Positions 8,744-17,240 of a stretch of 64,000 nt of DNA are shown piece after piece (the first letter of the stretch is position 1; every line of letters begins with the position of its first letter). Made by a program: the position numbers and the translations under genes. This DNA comes from Bacteroidota bacterium (GTDB lineage Bacteria; Bacteroidota; Ignavibacteria; UBA10030; UBA8401): the NCBI GenBank assembly GCA_021796215.1, contig JAJYOK010000002.1, forward strand, positions 1-64,000, in the 5' to 3' direction. The notes under the pieces were generated by a model. It saw only the letters and a list, made by a program, of their open reading frames with translations, ran no database searches and had not been told where the DNA came from.

Positions 8744-10209
8744 TGCTGGAAACCTGCGATGGCAGGTACTTTTTCTATTGCTGAATTCATTCTCCGAACC
8801 GTTTCGTCCTTTCCGAGAATGACGATGATATCATAGAGGCCGGGACCGGCGCCCATTCCTGAAACCGCGAGCCGCAGCGGATGAATCAGATCGCTGTTCT
8901 TGATGTGCAGTGATTCCGCAGCACGATGAAGCGCCGTTTCATAGCTTTCTTTTGTTGGACTTTCCAATACCGAAAACTCTTCGGCAAGTTTTTTCAAATA
9001 AGAAGGAGAATCTTTCTGCCATCGCTTCTTCACGGTGTCTGCGTCATAATGCAGCGGCGCGCGAAAAAAATATGGACTCTTCTCAATGAAATCTTTCACA
9101 AACGTTACCCTTTCCCGCATTGCGCTGATGACACTGAGGAGATACGCATCACTGAAATGCGTAGTGTTAAATTCAGACAACATCAGTTTTTCTTTCACCA
9201 TGCAGAGGACTTCGGCATCGGGTTTCCTTCGCAGATGCTCAAAGTTCATCCAATCCAATTTTTCAGTATTGAATACCGCGCCGGATTTGCCGACACGCTC
9301 TAAAGAAAATTCTCTGATAAGCTCTTCAAGAGAGAAAATTTCTCTTTCATCTCCCGGATTCCATCCGAGAAACGCAACGAAATTGACAAGTGCTTCCCTC
9401 AAATAACCTTTCAAGCGGTAATCCTCAACCGCAACATCGCCTTGTCGTTTGCTCAGCTTCGATTTATCAGGATTCAGCAACAGAGGCAAATGAGCAAACT
9501 GCGGAATCTCCCATCCAAAATATTTGTAGAGCAGAACATGCTTCGGAGTGCTCGGCAGCCATTCTTCTCCGCGAATAACGTGGCTGATCTTCATCAAGTG
9601 ATCGTCAACAACAACAGCAAGATGATACGTGGGATATCCGTCAGACTTTAAGATTACCTGATCGTCAAGAATTTTGTATGCTATTGTGACATCCCCGCGA
9701 ATAATGTCAGTGAACGTCAGCTCACCTTCCAACGGGACTTTCATCCGTATCACAAACGGTTCGCCTGTTTTACGGCGCTTCTCAGCTTCTTCTTTCGTGA
9801 AAGCGCGGCAATGGCGGTCATATGATGCCGAAATTTTTGCCGCAATTTGTTTCCGCCGTATTTCCTCCAACCTTTCCGGCGTGCAGAAACAATAGTACGC
9901 TTTGCCTTCTTCTACCAATTGATGTGCATACCGCTGATACAATGAAAGTCTTTGTGATTGGATGTATGGGCCAAAGTTCCCTTCTTTTCCCGGTCCCTCA
10001 TCAAATTCAACACCCGCCCAATGAAGCGTGTCAATTAGGTTTTCCATCGCTCCTTCCACCTTGCGCGACCGGTCAGTGTCTTCAATGCGTAAAATGAACG
10101 AGCCGTTTTCCTTCTTAGCAAACAAATAATTATATAATGCCGTTCGCAAACCGCCGACATGAAGAAATCCGGTCGGACTTGGGGCAAACCGTGTGCGAAC
10201 GCTGCTCAT
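8740..10209 (-). CDS. gltX: Glutamyl-tRNA synthetase
   Basis: GluRS charges tRNA-Glu. Motifs are [20 protein letters not shown] (class I HIGH motif as HVGG), [11 protein letters not shown], a shortened cysteine region ([10 protein letters not shown]), [24 protein letters not shown] and [14 protein letters not shown] (KMSKS equivalent). The C-terminal alpha-helical anticodon domain follows. The ATG at 10209 is preferred to a TTG at 10221 because the family starts right before [11 protein letters not shown]. The stop overlaps the glnS start by four bases. The last codons contain a small hairpin (CCTGC-cATC-GCAGG around 8755-8770), similar in style to other coding hairpins in the window. Confidence 0.95.
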   Translation of the reverse strand: MSSVRTRFAPSPTGFLHVGGLRTALYNYLFAKKENGSFILRIEDTDRSRKVEGAMENLIDTLHWAGVEFDEGPGKEGNFGPYIQSQRLSLYQRYAHQLVEEGKAYYCFCTPERLEEIRRKQIAAKISASYDRHCRAFTKEEAEKRRKTGEPFVIRMKVPLEGELTFTDIIRGDVTIAYKILDDQVILKSDGYPTYHLAVVVDDHLMKISHVIRGEEWLPSTPKHVLLYKYFGWEIPQFAHLPLLLNPDKSKLSKRQGDVAVEDYRLKGYLREALVNFVAFLGWNPGDEREIFSLEELIREFSLERVGKSGAVFNTEKLDWMNFEHLRRKPDAEVLCMVKEKLMLSEFNTTHFSDAYLLSVISAMRERVTFVKDFIEKSPYFFRAPLHYDADTVKKRWQKDSPSYLKKLAEEFSVLESPTKESYETALHRAAESLHIKNSDLIHPLRLAVSGMGAGPGLYDIIVILGKDETVRRMNSAIEKVPAIAGFQQ

Positions 10210-10272
10210 AAAAACTCTCAAACTCTCCTATAAAAAAAAATCGCCGAACGGCGAACTCTGACTTTTCCACCA

Positions 10273-10300
10273 AAGGCGGATCAGCCTCTGGCTGACAAAA
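10273..10300 (+). repeat. Copy of dispersed hairpin repeat upstream of gltX
   Basis: AAGGCGGATCAGCCT continues as CTGGCTGACAAAA. Over 27 positions it matches the inverted copy inside tsaB (60397-60423) with three differences, and the first 15 bases match 3804-3818 exactly. It lies in the 189-base gap between the methionine-synthesis fusion gene and gltX. A preceding CGCCGAACGGCGAAC (10242-10256) may be part of the unit. Confidence 0.7.
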
Positions 10301-10398
10301 TATACAAAAGTTATTTTGGGAATGCAAAAAAAGCAGCTACAATGCTTTCACCACACTTTTCTTCTGCACATCAATGAATGTAGATACCTCTACCCCCA

Positions 10399-12231
10399 TT
10401 ATCGTTCCAGCATCATGAACACCGCATCAACTCTTCCGAGCGGCGCGGAGATTTGCACGCCCGCCACTGACGATTTGATCTGCTCGTACGTTTCCTTTGC
10501 GATTGCAACGCCTTCGGCAAAACCTTCTTCCTTCGACATTGTTTTTTTCATCCGCTCCATAATTTCCGGCGGCACGGAAGCACCCGGCACTTCGTTGTTC
10601 ATGAATTCCGCATTGCGGTACGAGACAAGGGGCCAGATGCCGCAAATGAGCGGGATTTTGACGTGTTGAATTCGCTTCATGAATTTTTCAAGAATCTTCA
10701 AATCGAAGACCGGCTGCGTGATCATATATTCCGCGCCAGCTTCTATTTTCCAATCCAGGCGGCGAAGCTCTTCATCTAAGTTGATCGCACCGGGATTGAC
10801 ACCGACACCGACGCAAAATCCGGTCGGATCGCCGATGGGATTTTTCGCAAGATCAAGTCCATGATTAAGGCGGTTGATAAGATTCGTCAAACCGATTGCG
10901 TCAACATCAAACACCGCAGTCGCGTCAGGATAATTTCCCAACTTCGGCGGGTCGCCGGTGATGGCAAGAATGTTCCGCAACCCAAGCGCCCACGCGCCAA
11001 GCAAATCCGATTGCATGCCGATGGCATTTCTATCGCGGCACGCGAAATGCAAAACGGTTTCGATACCGACCGTCTGCTGGATCAGCACTGCCATTGCTAA
11101 CGCGGACATGCGAGCCGACGCGCGGGGACCATCGGGAATATTGATCGCGTCAATTCCGTGCTGGTACGCTTTCCTTGCCTTCTCGATTTCTTTTGCCGGG
11201 GAAACACCTTTCGGTGAAACGAGCTCGACAAGCGTCACAAACTTTTTATTAGCAAGCATGTTGGCGAAGCGCGATTTCTCATTCAACGGAACGAGTCTCA
11301 CCTCTTCCGGACTTTCAACCTTCAGTTCGGCGCTTTTCACATCCATTCGCTTTGCCGGTTGAAGTGCTTGCACTGCGCGGCGGATTGCGCGAATGTGCGA
11401 CGGATTTGTTCCGCAGCATCCGCCGACAATTGTAGCGCCGGTTTGAATGAACCGCTTCGCATATTCTGCCATATATTCCGGCGACGTCATATAAATATTC
11501 CTTCCGCCGAGGTTCATGGGAAGTCCGGCATTCGGTTGAACAGAAATCGGAAGGTCGGTCAATGCTTTAAGCTTCTCCAGCGCATCGAGCATCAGCTTCG
11601 GACCGACAGAACAATTCATTCCAATCACATCAACATGATACGGCGCAAGTTTTTCGATGAACGATTCGAGCGGCGCACCGCTCAGCAATTGTCCGTCGCT
11701 GTTGATCGTTACCTGCGCAATAATGGGCATGTCCGGATTCACTTCCCTTGCCGCACGGACAGCCTGAACCATTTCATCAACCAAAACAAACGTTTCAAAA
11801 ATTATCAGATCAACGCCGCCGTCAACCAATCCTTTGATCTGCTCTTTGAATGCTTCCTTCGCTTCGTCGTACGACAGCTTACCTAACGGTTCGATTTGCA
11901 CGCTCAGCGGTCCAACGGAACCGGCAACGAGCGTTGTTTCTTTTGCAACTGATTTCGCAAGCTGTGCACCTTTGAGATTGATCTCGTACACTTTATCTTC
12001 CAATCCTTGCTGAGCCAGCTTAAAACGATTTGCGCCGAATGTATTTGTTTCGATGACATCGGCACCAGCGTTCACATAGTCGCGGTGAACTTCCTTCACC
12101 AAATCCGGCTGCACCAAATTCAATTCATCGTAACAGCGGTTGATGAAGACGCCTTTTTCGTAGAGATATGTACCAACACCGCCGTCGAAAACAATAACAT
12201 CATTCTGCAGCCGTTCACGAAATGTTTTCAT
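10399..12231 (-). CDS. Bifunctional homocysteine S-methyltransferase / 5,10-methylenetetrahydrofolate reductase
   Basis: This 610-residue fusion has two catalytic halves. Residues 1-290 are a homocysteine methyltransferase barrel: DGGVGTYLYEKG, ETNTFGANRFKL, GMNCSVGP and the zinc-binding GGCCGTNPSHIRAI. Residues about 320-600 are a MTHFR-type FAD barrel: LVELVSPKG, HFACRDRNAIGMQSDLLGA, LAITGDPPKLGNYPDA, ITQPVFD and CGIWPLVSYRNAEFMNNEV. The same architecture occurs in proteins annotated as YitJ. It links reduction of methylene-THF to methylation of homocysteine. The ATG at 12231 follows AAGGACTG closely. Only 28 bases separate it from the thioredoxin-like gene upstream, so it may be the last gene of that transcript. 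Confidence 0.93.
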   Translation of the reverse strand: MKTFRERLQNDVIVFDGGVGTYLYEKGVFINRCYDELNLVQPDLVKEVHRDYVNAGADVIETNTFGANRFKLAQQGLEDKVYEINLKGAQLAKSVAKETTLVAGSVGPLSVQIEPLGKLSYDEAKEAFKEQIKGLVDGGVDLIIFETFVLVDEMVQAVRAAREVNPDMPIIAQVTINSDGQLLSGAPLESFIEKLAPYHVDVIGMNCSVGPKLMLDALEKLKALTDLPISVQPNAGLPMNLGGRNIYMTSPEYMAEYAKRFIQTGATIVGGCCGTNPSHIRAIRRAVQALQPAKRMDVKSAELKVESPEEVRLVPLNEKSRFANMLANKKFVTLVELVSPKGVSPAKEIEKARKAYQHGIDAINIPDGPRASARMSALAMAVLIQQTVGIETVLHFACRDRNAIGMQSDLLGAWALGLRNILAITGDPPKLGNYPDATAVFDVDAIGLTNLINRLNHGLDLAKNPIGDPTGFCVGVGVNPGAINLDEELRRLDWKIEAGAEYMITQPVFDLKILEKFMKRIQHVKIPLICGIWPLVSYRNAEFMNNEVPGASVPPEIMERMKKTMSKEEGFAEGVAIAKETYEQIKSSVAGVQISAPLGRVDAVFMMLER

Positions 12232-12259
12232 TCAGTCCTTTTGCTATTGTATTTTTTAA

Positions 12260-12700
12260 TCAGGGTTTCTTTTCCTTCAACCATGCAACAAATTCTTCAG
12301 CACCCATGTATCCAACATGACGCCGGATTTCCTGCTGCCCTGCATTTATCAACAATGAGGTTGGCATGGCATCCACATTATATTTTTTTGAGATCGGCTG
12401 CCCGAACAGCGGGTCGTCAACATTAATGCGTGTGGCAAAAATTTCATTCTTCAAAATCGCAATAACATTGTCTTTGGCGAATGTTGTTTTATCCATCTGC
12501 TTGCACGGGCCGCACCAGTCGGCGTAAAAATCCACATAGATCAGCTTTTTTGTTTCCGAAGCACGGCGGAGCGCATCATCGAACGAAATCCATTGCACCG
12601 TATGCAACGAATTGTAGTAGTCCACTGTTCCGGCACTCACCGCGCACACCAACGCAATAAGTGCAAATAATTTTATTCCGCTCTCTGTTCTCTGATTCAT
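12260..12700 (-). CDS. Membrane-anchored thioredoxin-like protein
   Basis: This 146-residue protein begins with a signal anchor (residues 8-27, IKLFALIALVCAVSAG type) followed by a thioredoxin fold. The active site is YADWCGPCKQMDK, a CGPC pair as in DsbD C-terminal domains and thioredoxin-like 'protein disulfide reductases'. The cis-proline loop is NVDAMPTSLLIN. It should face the periplasm and reduce disulfides or serve cytochrome c maturation. It starts 4 bases after the stop of the ABC permease, with CGGAG upstream of the ATG, so the ABC exporter genes and this gene form an operon. Confidence 0.88.
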   Translation of the reverse strand: MNQRTESGIKLFALIALVCAVSAGTVDYYNSLHTVQWISFDDALRRASETKKLIYVDFYADWCGPCKQMDKTTFAKDNVIAILKNEIFATRINVDDPLFGQPISKKYNVDAMPTSLLINAGQQEIRRHVGYMGAEEFVAWLKEKKP

Positions 12701-12703
12701 ACC

Positions 12704-13459
12704 TTACTCCGTGCTGACATCCACCTGGACTTTGTTGATGGAAAAAAGTGTGAGCGAAAGAAAGAACGCAACCGATGCTGTTCCCCACAAAATATCGGCT
12801 GTCGGGAATGACGCTCCTAATTTTACCGCCGTCTGCGCATTTTGAAAACCGGAAGGGAATAAAAAATCTTTTGCAGTCATAAGCCACGATACATTCCAAT
12901 ATGTCCTTCCAATAAACATTTCTAATATTCCTGCGGCTGAAATCCATATATAAACGACGAGAGAATTGAACGCTCCTGTAAGCCAGCACGAAACAAATGC
13001 TGAAACAATAATAAGTAAAATTGTCTGACAGCTTGTGAGCAGAAAAAAAGTCATCGTCGCCGCTGCGTCGAATGCAATTTTTTGCGGCGCTATCGCCGAA
13101 AAATAGACTACAGGGATTGCGACTGTCAGGAGCATAGCAAGCAGAGTAGCAGTACCAACAACAGCAAGTTTGGTCAGTACATATTGTTGTCTGGTTACAG
13201 AACGAATGAGCACCGTTCTCATCCAGCCGCTCCTGATATCCCCGCCGACGATGCCGGCAGAAAAAAGAAGCACAGCAAAAGTTGAAACAAGTCCTAAACT
13301 TGTTCCTCCGGCAACGGAGGCTTTTTGTATTTGTGCGGCGGACGCTATGATGAATTCAATAACTTCGCCAATGCCGACAATTCCCAGAGCGGCAATAAGC
13401 ATTGCCGGCGACCAAAAGCGCCTGAACTCCGCCTTGAAAAGGATGGAGAAATTTTTCAT
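12704..13459 (-). CDS. ABC-2 type exporter, permease subunit
   Basis: This 251-residue integral membrane protein has about six hydrophobic segments and the layout of ABC-2 permeases: a short cytoplasmic N-terminus (ILFKAEFRRFWSPAML), a first helix, and a loop containing GGDIRSGWMRTVLIRSVTRQQYVLTKL typical of the family. Its start overlaps the stop of the ATPase gene (ATGA at 13456-13459). A coding hairpin CCTCCG-gcaa-CGGAGG lies at about 13305-13320 (residues QKASVAGGTS). The transported substrate is unknown. Confidence 0.85.
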   Translation of the reverse strand: MKNFSILFKAEFRRFWSPAMLIAALGIVGIGEVIEFIIASAAQIQKASVAGGTSLGLVSTFAVLLFSAGIVGGDIRSGWMRTVLIRSVTRQQYVLTKLAVVGTATLLAMLLTVAIPVVYFSAIAPQKIAFDAAATMTFFLLTSCQTILLIIVSAFVSCWLTGAFNSLVVYIWISAAGILEMFIGRTYWNVSWLMTAKDFLFPSGFQNAQTAVKLGASFPTADILWGTASVAFFLSLTLFSINKVQVDVSTE

Positions 13460-14193
13460 GCGACGGCGCTCACTATTCCGAGATGCTTGCGAAAAAGCTG
13501 CTCAAGATAGCCCGGCTCAACATTCTGCATCGGACGATCATCAACAAGCATCCCTTTGTTAATAAAGATAACACGGTCACAGATAGATTCCACTTCAGTA
13601 AGATGGTGCGAACTGAACAGCACTGTAATGCCTTCTTTCTTTTTTTCTGCAAGAAAATCTCTCAGTGCAAATACCGACGGCGGATCGAGCGCGGCTGTCG
13701 GTTCATCCAAAAATACCAGCTTCGGTGAACCGAGAAATGCCAACACCAATTCCAACTTCTGTCTCATTCCTTTAGAAAGCGAGGTAAGCGAACGTTTGTA
13801 CGTTTCCAATAATTCAAACGAAGTCAACAAGTGTTCTATCTGAGATTCTGCTTCGCTCATTCCGATGAGTTCGGCGTGCAATTGCAGCAATGATTTCACG
13901 GTGACATTTTTTGCGCGGAATTGTGTATCTGCCTGATAGCCGATCATTGCTCTTACTCTCAGCGATTCGGGATGTTCTCCGAACAATTGCACGGTGCCGC
14001 TGTCGGCGGGAAGAAATCCGAGAAGAATCCGAAGAAGCGTTGACTTGCCTGCACCGTTCGGACCGATCAAGCCCGTCGCTTCTCCTTCTTGCATGGAGAA
14101 GGAAACATTCTTTAACGCCTCGACTGAAAGTTTCCCCCGTTGTTTGTAGATTTTTGAAAGACCTTGTACAGTTATTGCGGGTTGTGTACTCAT
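13456..14193 (-). CDS. ABC transporter ATP-binding protein
   Basis: This ABC ATPase of 245 residues pairs with the permease downstream. Walker A is GLIGPNGAGKSTLLRILLG and the Q-loop lies in MIGYQADTQF. The signature appears as LSKGMRQKLELV, Walker B as PKLVFLDEPTAALDPP and the H-loop as FSSHHLTEVE. The start at 14193 (MSTQPAITVQGLSK) fits the family; an ATG at 14247 would add an unrelated tail and falls in a palindromic repeat. The pair resembles drug or lipid exporters of the CcmA/NatA type, but nothing in the sequence fixes the substrate. Confidence 0.9.
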   Translation of the reverse strand: MSTQPAITVQGLSKIYKQRGKLSVEALKNVSFSMQEGEATGLIGPNGAGKSTLLRILLGFLPADSGTVQLFGEHPESLRVRAMIGYQADTQFRAKNVTVKSLLQLHAELIGMSEAESQIEHLLTSFELLETYKRSLTSLSKGMRQKLELVLAFLGSPKLVFLDEPTAALDPPSVFALRDFLAEKKKEGITVLFSSHHLTEVESICDRVIFINKGMLVDDRPMQNVEPGYLEQLFRKHLGIVSAVA

Positions 14194-14246
14194 TACGCAG
14201 TAAAAGTTGAATGATAAAAATGTATTCGATTCATTGTGATGTGCCA

Positions 14247-14276
14247 AAGGTCCGAAGGACTCCTTCGGAGGATTTT
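14247..14276. repeat. Perfect palindrome, second dispersed hairpin family
   Basis: TCCGAAGGA-c-TCCTTCGGA at 14251-14269 is a perfect 9+9 palindrome, flanked by AAAGG and GGATTTT. Its TCCTTCGGAGGA core is shared with the folB-folK spacer repeat at 6564-6591. It could act as a terminator-like hairpin or mRNA stabiliser, though it lies upstream rather than downstream of its neighbours. Confidence 0.6.
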
Positions 14277-14421
14277 CAACGTAGAATATAGAGAAGAGCG
14301 GAATGAAATTCCATTGGGGCGCTAACCTTTCATCGTTTATCTCATGAAATTTTACCGGCGCGAACGGGAACTATTTAAAACCTGCCTTCTAAAAAAATTC
14401 TAACTTTTTTCATTACCTCCA

Positions 14422-14448
14422 TTGACAATACAGGTGGAGTAGTATACA
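14422..14448 (+). promoter_or_regulatory. Candidate promoter for the propeller lipoprotein gene
   Basis: TTGACA at 14422-14427 is followed after 15 bases by TATACA (14443-14448), or after 17 bases by TACATT. The -35 box is exact; the -10 spacing is either short or the match is weaker. It reads toward the gene at 14616. Confidence 0.4.
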
Positions 14449-14615
14449 TTAGTCGCAGACTTTAATGGATACACGGGGCGCCCAAAGTTGCGGGAGCCAA
14501 CATGAGAGAAAAAATTCACAACGATAGTATTTCATCTGATTTTTTATCACACTGCACACCACGAATCTGCTTTTTTGCATGCGATCATTTGATAAAAACT
14601 GCTAAGGACCGGTAA

Positions 14616-15614
14616 ATGACAAAATATATTCTTTTTGCATCGCTTATGGTTCTTCTCTTCTCCGGCACCGACTGCCGTAAAGATAACCCGCCCTGCACGA
14701 CCTGCCCTCCACCCGATGGAGACTGCAACACAGCAATTTGTAAGATGGTAGATAATGCAGGCAACCCAGATTGGTCTCCTACGGGAGAGAGGTTTGCATT
14801 TCTCCGCATTGCAGACAGTATGCTCTGTCTTTACTATTTCTCTGATAAACATATTGAGCAGTTGGTAAACGGCGAAGAGCCAAGCTTTTCTCCTGACGGG
14901 AAGAAGCTTGTGTATGAATGGCACAGAGAGGTTTACATTATTGATATAGAAACAAAAGCAACAAAAAAAATTGACAAGGGGATAACCCCCAACTGGAGCG
15001 AGAACGGGAAATGGATTGCCTACGGGAATTACACAGCGTTCAAGCGAAGAAGCACGGGAGAAATAATTCCAGGGCAACCAAACCCCGACAGTTCTATTTA
15101 CGTGTATGATGTTGAGGCAGACACGATTGGGAGAATTATTATTAATCACTTAAACCCGCCGACTGGTTCAGAAGTGGGAATCTCTTATCCAACCTGGATA
15201 TTGCATGATACTTACCTTGCTTTTGCCACTGAGCCGCAGATTGCGGCTGTGCCGAGAGGAGGAGGTGATTGGATACAGTGGTGGAATTTACCGCCGCCCA
15301 ATGCTCAACCAATTACCTATGCTAAAAATTCTTTACGAAAAGCGTCAGACGATGGAGATTTTCTTGGTATTGGACAAATAAGTTGGAATAGAAGAAGTAT
15401 TGAATTAGCATATTACGAAGGGGCATCAGAATTCCCGGGTGGAATAAAAAAATTTGTGCGTGTGATCGTTTATGTAACTGATTCCAATCGATGGGGTTTG
15501 GCTTATTCAAATTCTTCCGAATCGGATCCGTGCTGGGCAAATGATTCAATTCAATCACTCTATGTAAACAACAACGCCATTTACAAAATGGATGTATCAA
15601 AACCAGCAAATTAA
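14616..15614 (+). CDS. Exported WD40-like (PD40) beta-propeller protein, probable lipoprotein
   Basis: This 332-residue protein has an N-terminal signal (KYILFASLMVLLFSGTDC); the cysteine at 20 could be a lipidation site, though the lipobox is not ideal. After a Cys/Pro-rich spacer come repeats of the TolB/PD40 type: NPDWSPTGERFAFLR, EPSFSPDGKKLVYE, TPNWSENGKWIAYG, then ISWNRRSIELAYY and SDPCWANDSIQSLYV. Such propellers usually bind ligands or partners in the periplasm. The start has AAGGA upstream. A second secreted-protein gene begins 14 bases downstream behind AGGAGG, so the two form an operon. The precise role is unknown. Confidence 0.8.
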   Translation: MTKYILFASLMVLLFSGTDCRKDNPPCTTCPPPDGDCNTAICKMVDNAGNPDWSPTGERFAFLRIADSMLCLYYFSDKHIEQLVNGEEPSFSPDGKKLVYEWHREVYIIDIETKATKKIDKGITPNWSENGKWIAYGNYTAFKRRSTGEIIPGQPNPDSSIYVYDVEADTIGRIIINHLNPPTGSEVGISYPTWILHDTYLAFATEPQIAAVPRGGGDWIQWWNLPPPNAQPITYAKNSLRKASDDGDFLGIGQISWNRRSIELAYYEGASEFPGGIKKFVRVIVYVTDSNRWGLAYSNSSESDPCWANDSIQSLYVNNNAIYKMDVSKPAN

Positions 15615-15628
15615 CAACAGGAGGTTTT

Positions 15629-16259
15629 ATGAAAAAACTTCTTTTCATTATAGGAACACTGATTGGAACCTCATCCGCTTTCGCCAGCGATCCGCCTGAC
15701 TGTGCAGTGTGGTTTGAGGAGCCGCCGACACGGATTGTTTCAACTACGGGGGCTCAATCGGTATATCTCAGGATTATGTATTACCCGGCGCCGGGTGTGC
15801 CATCCACAACCCCATACTGGGTAAAAGTGTACTTCAACAAACCAGTTGCAGATGGAGAAGATTGGGTATGGGAGTCGCCACATTATACAGCAGAAAATTT
15901 TCCATGGAAATTTTGGCCCGAAGGATGACTTTGGATATGTTGATCCGTGGTGGCAGCCTTACTATTACAGCATTTATCCTTCATTGACTTTTCATCCGGG
16001 TGAAAATAATCTCAAAGCAGAACTTTGTGCACATGACTTTGCTACTGGCGCAGAGATCATACTCAAAATAGGTACAACAGTGATTTTGTTCGACACTCCC
16101 TACGGGACGTGGCACAATGAGATACCTCGTAGCCATCCTTTTCTTTTATTTACATCAAGCGAAATCACAACGGCAAAATCACTCCCTCGGCCGTTTCATT
16201 GCACCCACTCCCACGGTTTCAACAAGCTGGCGGTACGTAATCAAACGCGCGTGCTTTGA
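15629..16259 (+). pseudogene. Secreted protein, unknown function, frameshifted
   Basis: A good ribosome site (AGGAGG) and signal peptide (KKLLFIIGTLIGTSSAFAS) open a frame that stops at 15928 after ENFPWKFWPEG. From about 15910 another frame continues with matching composition: PKDDFGYVDPWWQPYYYS and SLTFHPGENNLKAELCAHD, typical of a beta-rich secreted protein. One base gained or lost near the TTTTGGCCC tract at 15911-15919 explains this. The second frame ends at 16259, overlapping the convergent deacetylase gene by 81 bases with a tail that looks like antisense reading, so the true 3' end may also be lost. I recognise no family. A sequencing error is possible. Confidence 0.6.
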
Positions 16260-17078
16260 AGCTAATGCCGCGCGAAATTCCGGCGACAGCAGCGCTTCCA
16301 ATTCCGCATGGCGGTGCTGGCTCATGTTTCTCGGACCAAAAGGATTCAAATCAACAAGCGCATTCATTTCCGGTGTTTCCAAACCGATATGAAACACCAT
16401 CAGGCGAATTGCTCCCGGTTGAAGATTTGACGTAACTGCAACGAGCGTATCCTTCTTTTGTTCGGGTGAAACTGCGTACCACCCTTCGGCATCTTCTTCA
16501 CCAAAGTACCGCGAAATTCCAAGTCCGTACTCGTGCGCCAGTTTTTCCACAACTGCGCGAAACTCCGGTGTGCTCACCGCTGTGCTCATGTGGTAATCGA
16601 GATAATCAATATGCAATCCGGAGTGCACCGCACGTTCAACTTGTGCCCGAAGCTCGGTTTCAACATCGCTTACTGTCGGATGGTGAGCAAACAACAGTGC
16701 ACGGGATGGAAAGAAATATCCGTCGCTGTCAACCAAGCTTGGAACCGCCGTTCTGCCGGAAACCGGGCCCCAGCGATAGTTTTTCCATTCTGCATTCAGC
16801 GTGAGATGAACCCCGATGGAAATCTCAGGATGCGTTTTCAAAATTTCGACCGCTTCATCATACCATGGGCACGCAAACATCACCGATGCTGAAAACGGTA
16901 TTTTCGATTCCGCCAATTGCTGCACCGCCATGTTCACAGCATGGCACATTCCGATGTCATCGCAGCGAATTAACACAACAACAGAATCTTTTGCGTTGAT
17001 GGGCGCAGCTTCCTGCGCGGCCACAGTGCAAAAGTAGATCGTTAAACTTAGAAGTGTTGTAAAGATTTTAGCTTTCAT
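16179..17078 (-). CDS. YdjC/ChbG-type carbohydrate deacetylase, secreted
   Basis: This 299-residue protein has a signal peptide (KAKIFTTLLSLTIYFCTVAA) followed by a YdjC-like fold. Members such as ChbG remove acetyl groups from chito-oligosaccharides with a metal ion. Metal-site motifs are LIRCDDIGMCHAVN (acidic pair), GVHLTLNAEW and the histidine segment HIDYLDYHMST. The core then follows through VFHIGLETPEMN and the C-terminal LITYRQLV. The start has AGGAG 7 nt upstream. Unlike cytosolic ChbG it carries an export signal, so it would act in the periplasm or outside. It is convergent with the frameshifted secreted protein and followed upstream by a palindromic element and a deacetylase-like T9SS substrate. 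Confidence 0.85.
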   Translation of the reverse strand: MKAKIFTTLLSLTIYFCTVAAQEAAPINAKDSVVVLIRCDDIGMCHAVNMAVQQLAESKIPFSASVMFACPWYDEAVEILKTHPEISIGVHLTLNAEWKNYRWGPVSGRTAVPSLVDSDGYFFPSRALLFAHHPTVSDVETELRAQVERAVHSGLHIDYLDYHMSTAVSTPEFRAVVEKLAHEYGLGISRYFGEEDAEGWYAVSPEQKKDTLVAVTSNLQPGAIRLMVFHIGLETPEMNALVDLNPFGPRNMSQHRHAELEALLSPEFRAALASKHARLITYRQLVETVGVGAMKRPRE

Positions 17079-17146
17079 GTTGGCTCCTGAAAAATGTAAG
17101 ATTGAGCATCATTGCTTATGCGCTGTTCCAAAAAACCGATTTGTTT

Positions 17147-17229
17147 CACCGCAAAGACGCCATGGCGCAGAGAAAAATTATTAAACAGTTTGAATAAAAC
17201 TCTCTGCGTCTTTGCGCCTCAGCGGTAAA
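17147..17229. repeat. Inverted-repeat element of the CGCAGAGACGC type
   Basis: The left arm CACCGCAAAGACGCCATGG runs on into CGCAGAGAA; it is mirrored on the right (17200-17229) by CTCTCTGCGTCTTTGCGCC and TCAGCGGTAA, with an AT-rich loop between. The arms are imperfect (ACCGC...CGCAGAGA conserved at both ends). Non-coding elements of this appearance are scattered in many bacterial genomes. It fills the gap between the deacetylase and the T9SS protein gene and could form a long hairpin in either transcript. Confidence 0.7.
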
Positions 17230-17240
17230 AAAATCTATTC

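Larger units (their letters stand above)
14194..14615. other. Divergent intergenic region of about 420 bases
   Basis: This region separates the leftward ABC operon from the rightward lipoprotein gene. It holds a palindromic repeat (14247-14276), a probable rightward promoter (14422-14448) and about 165 bases of leader before 14616. The leader includes GGGGCGCCC-like GC patches near 14478 and a T-rich stretch at 14538-14548. No coding frame is evident. Confidence 0.6.

Noticed and set aside
12232-12259. Possible SAM or cobalamin riboswitch before the homocysteine methyltransferase/MTHFR gene
   Set aside because: Only 28 bases separate it from the upstream gene, too few for any known aptamer. 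The operon start at 14194-14260 also shows no riboswitch-like core.
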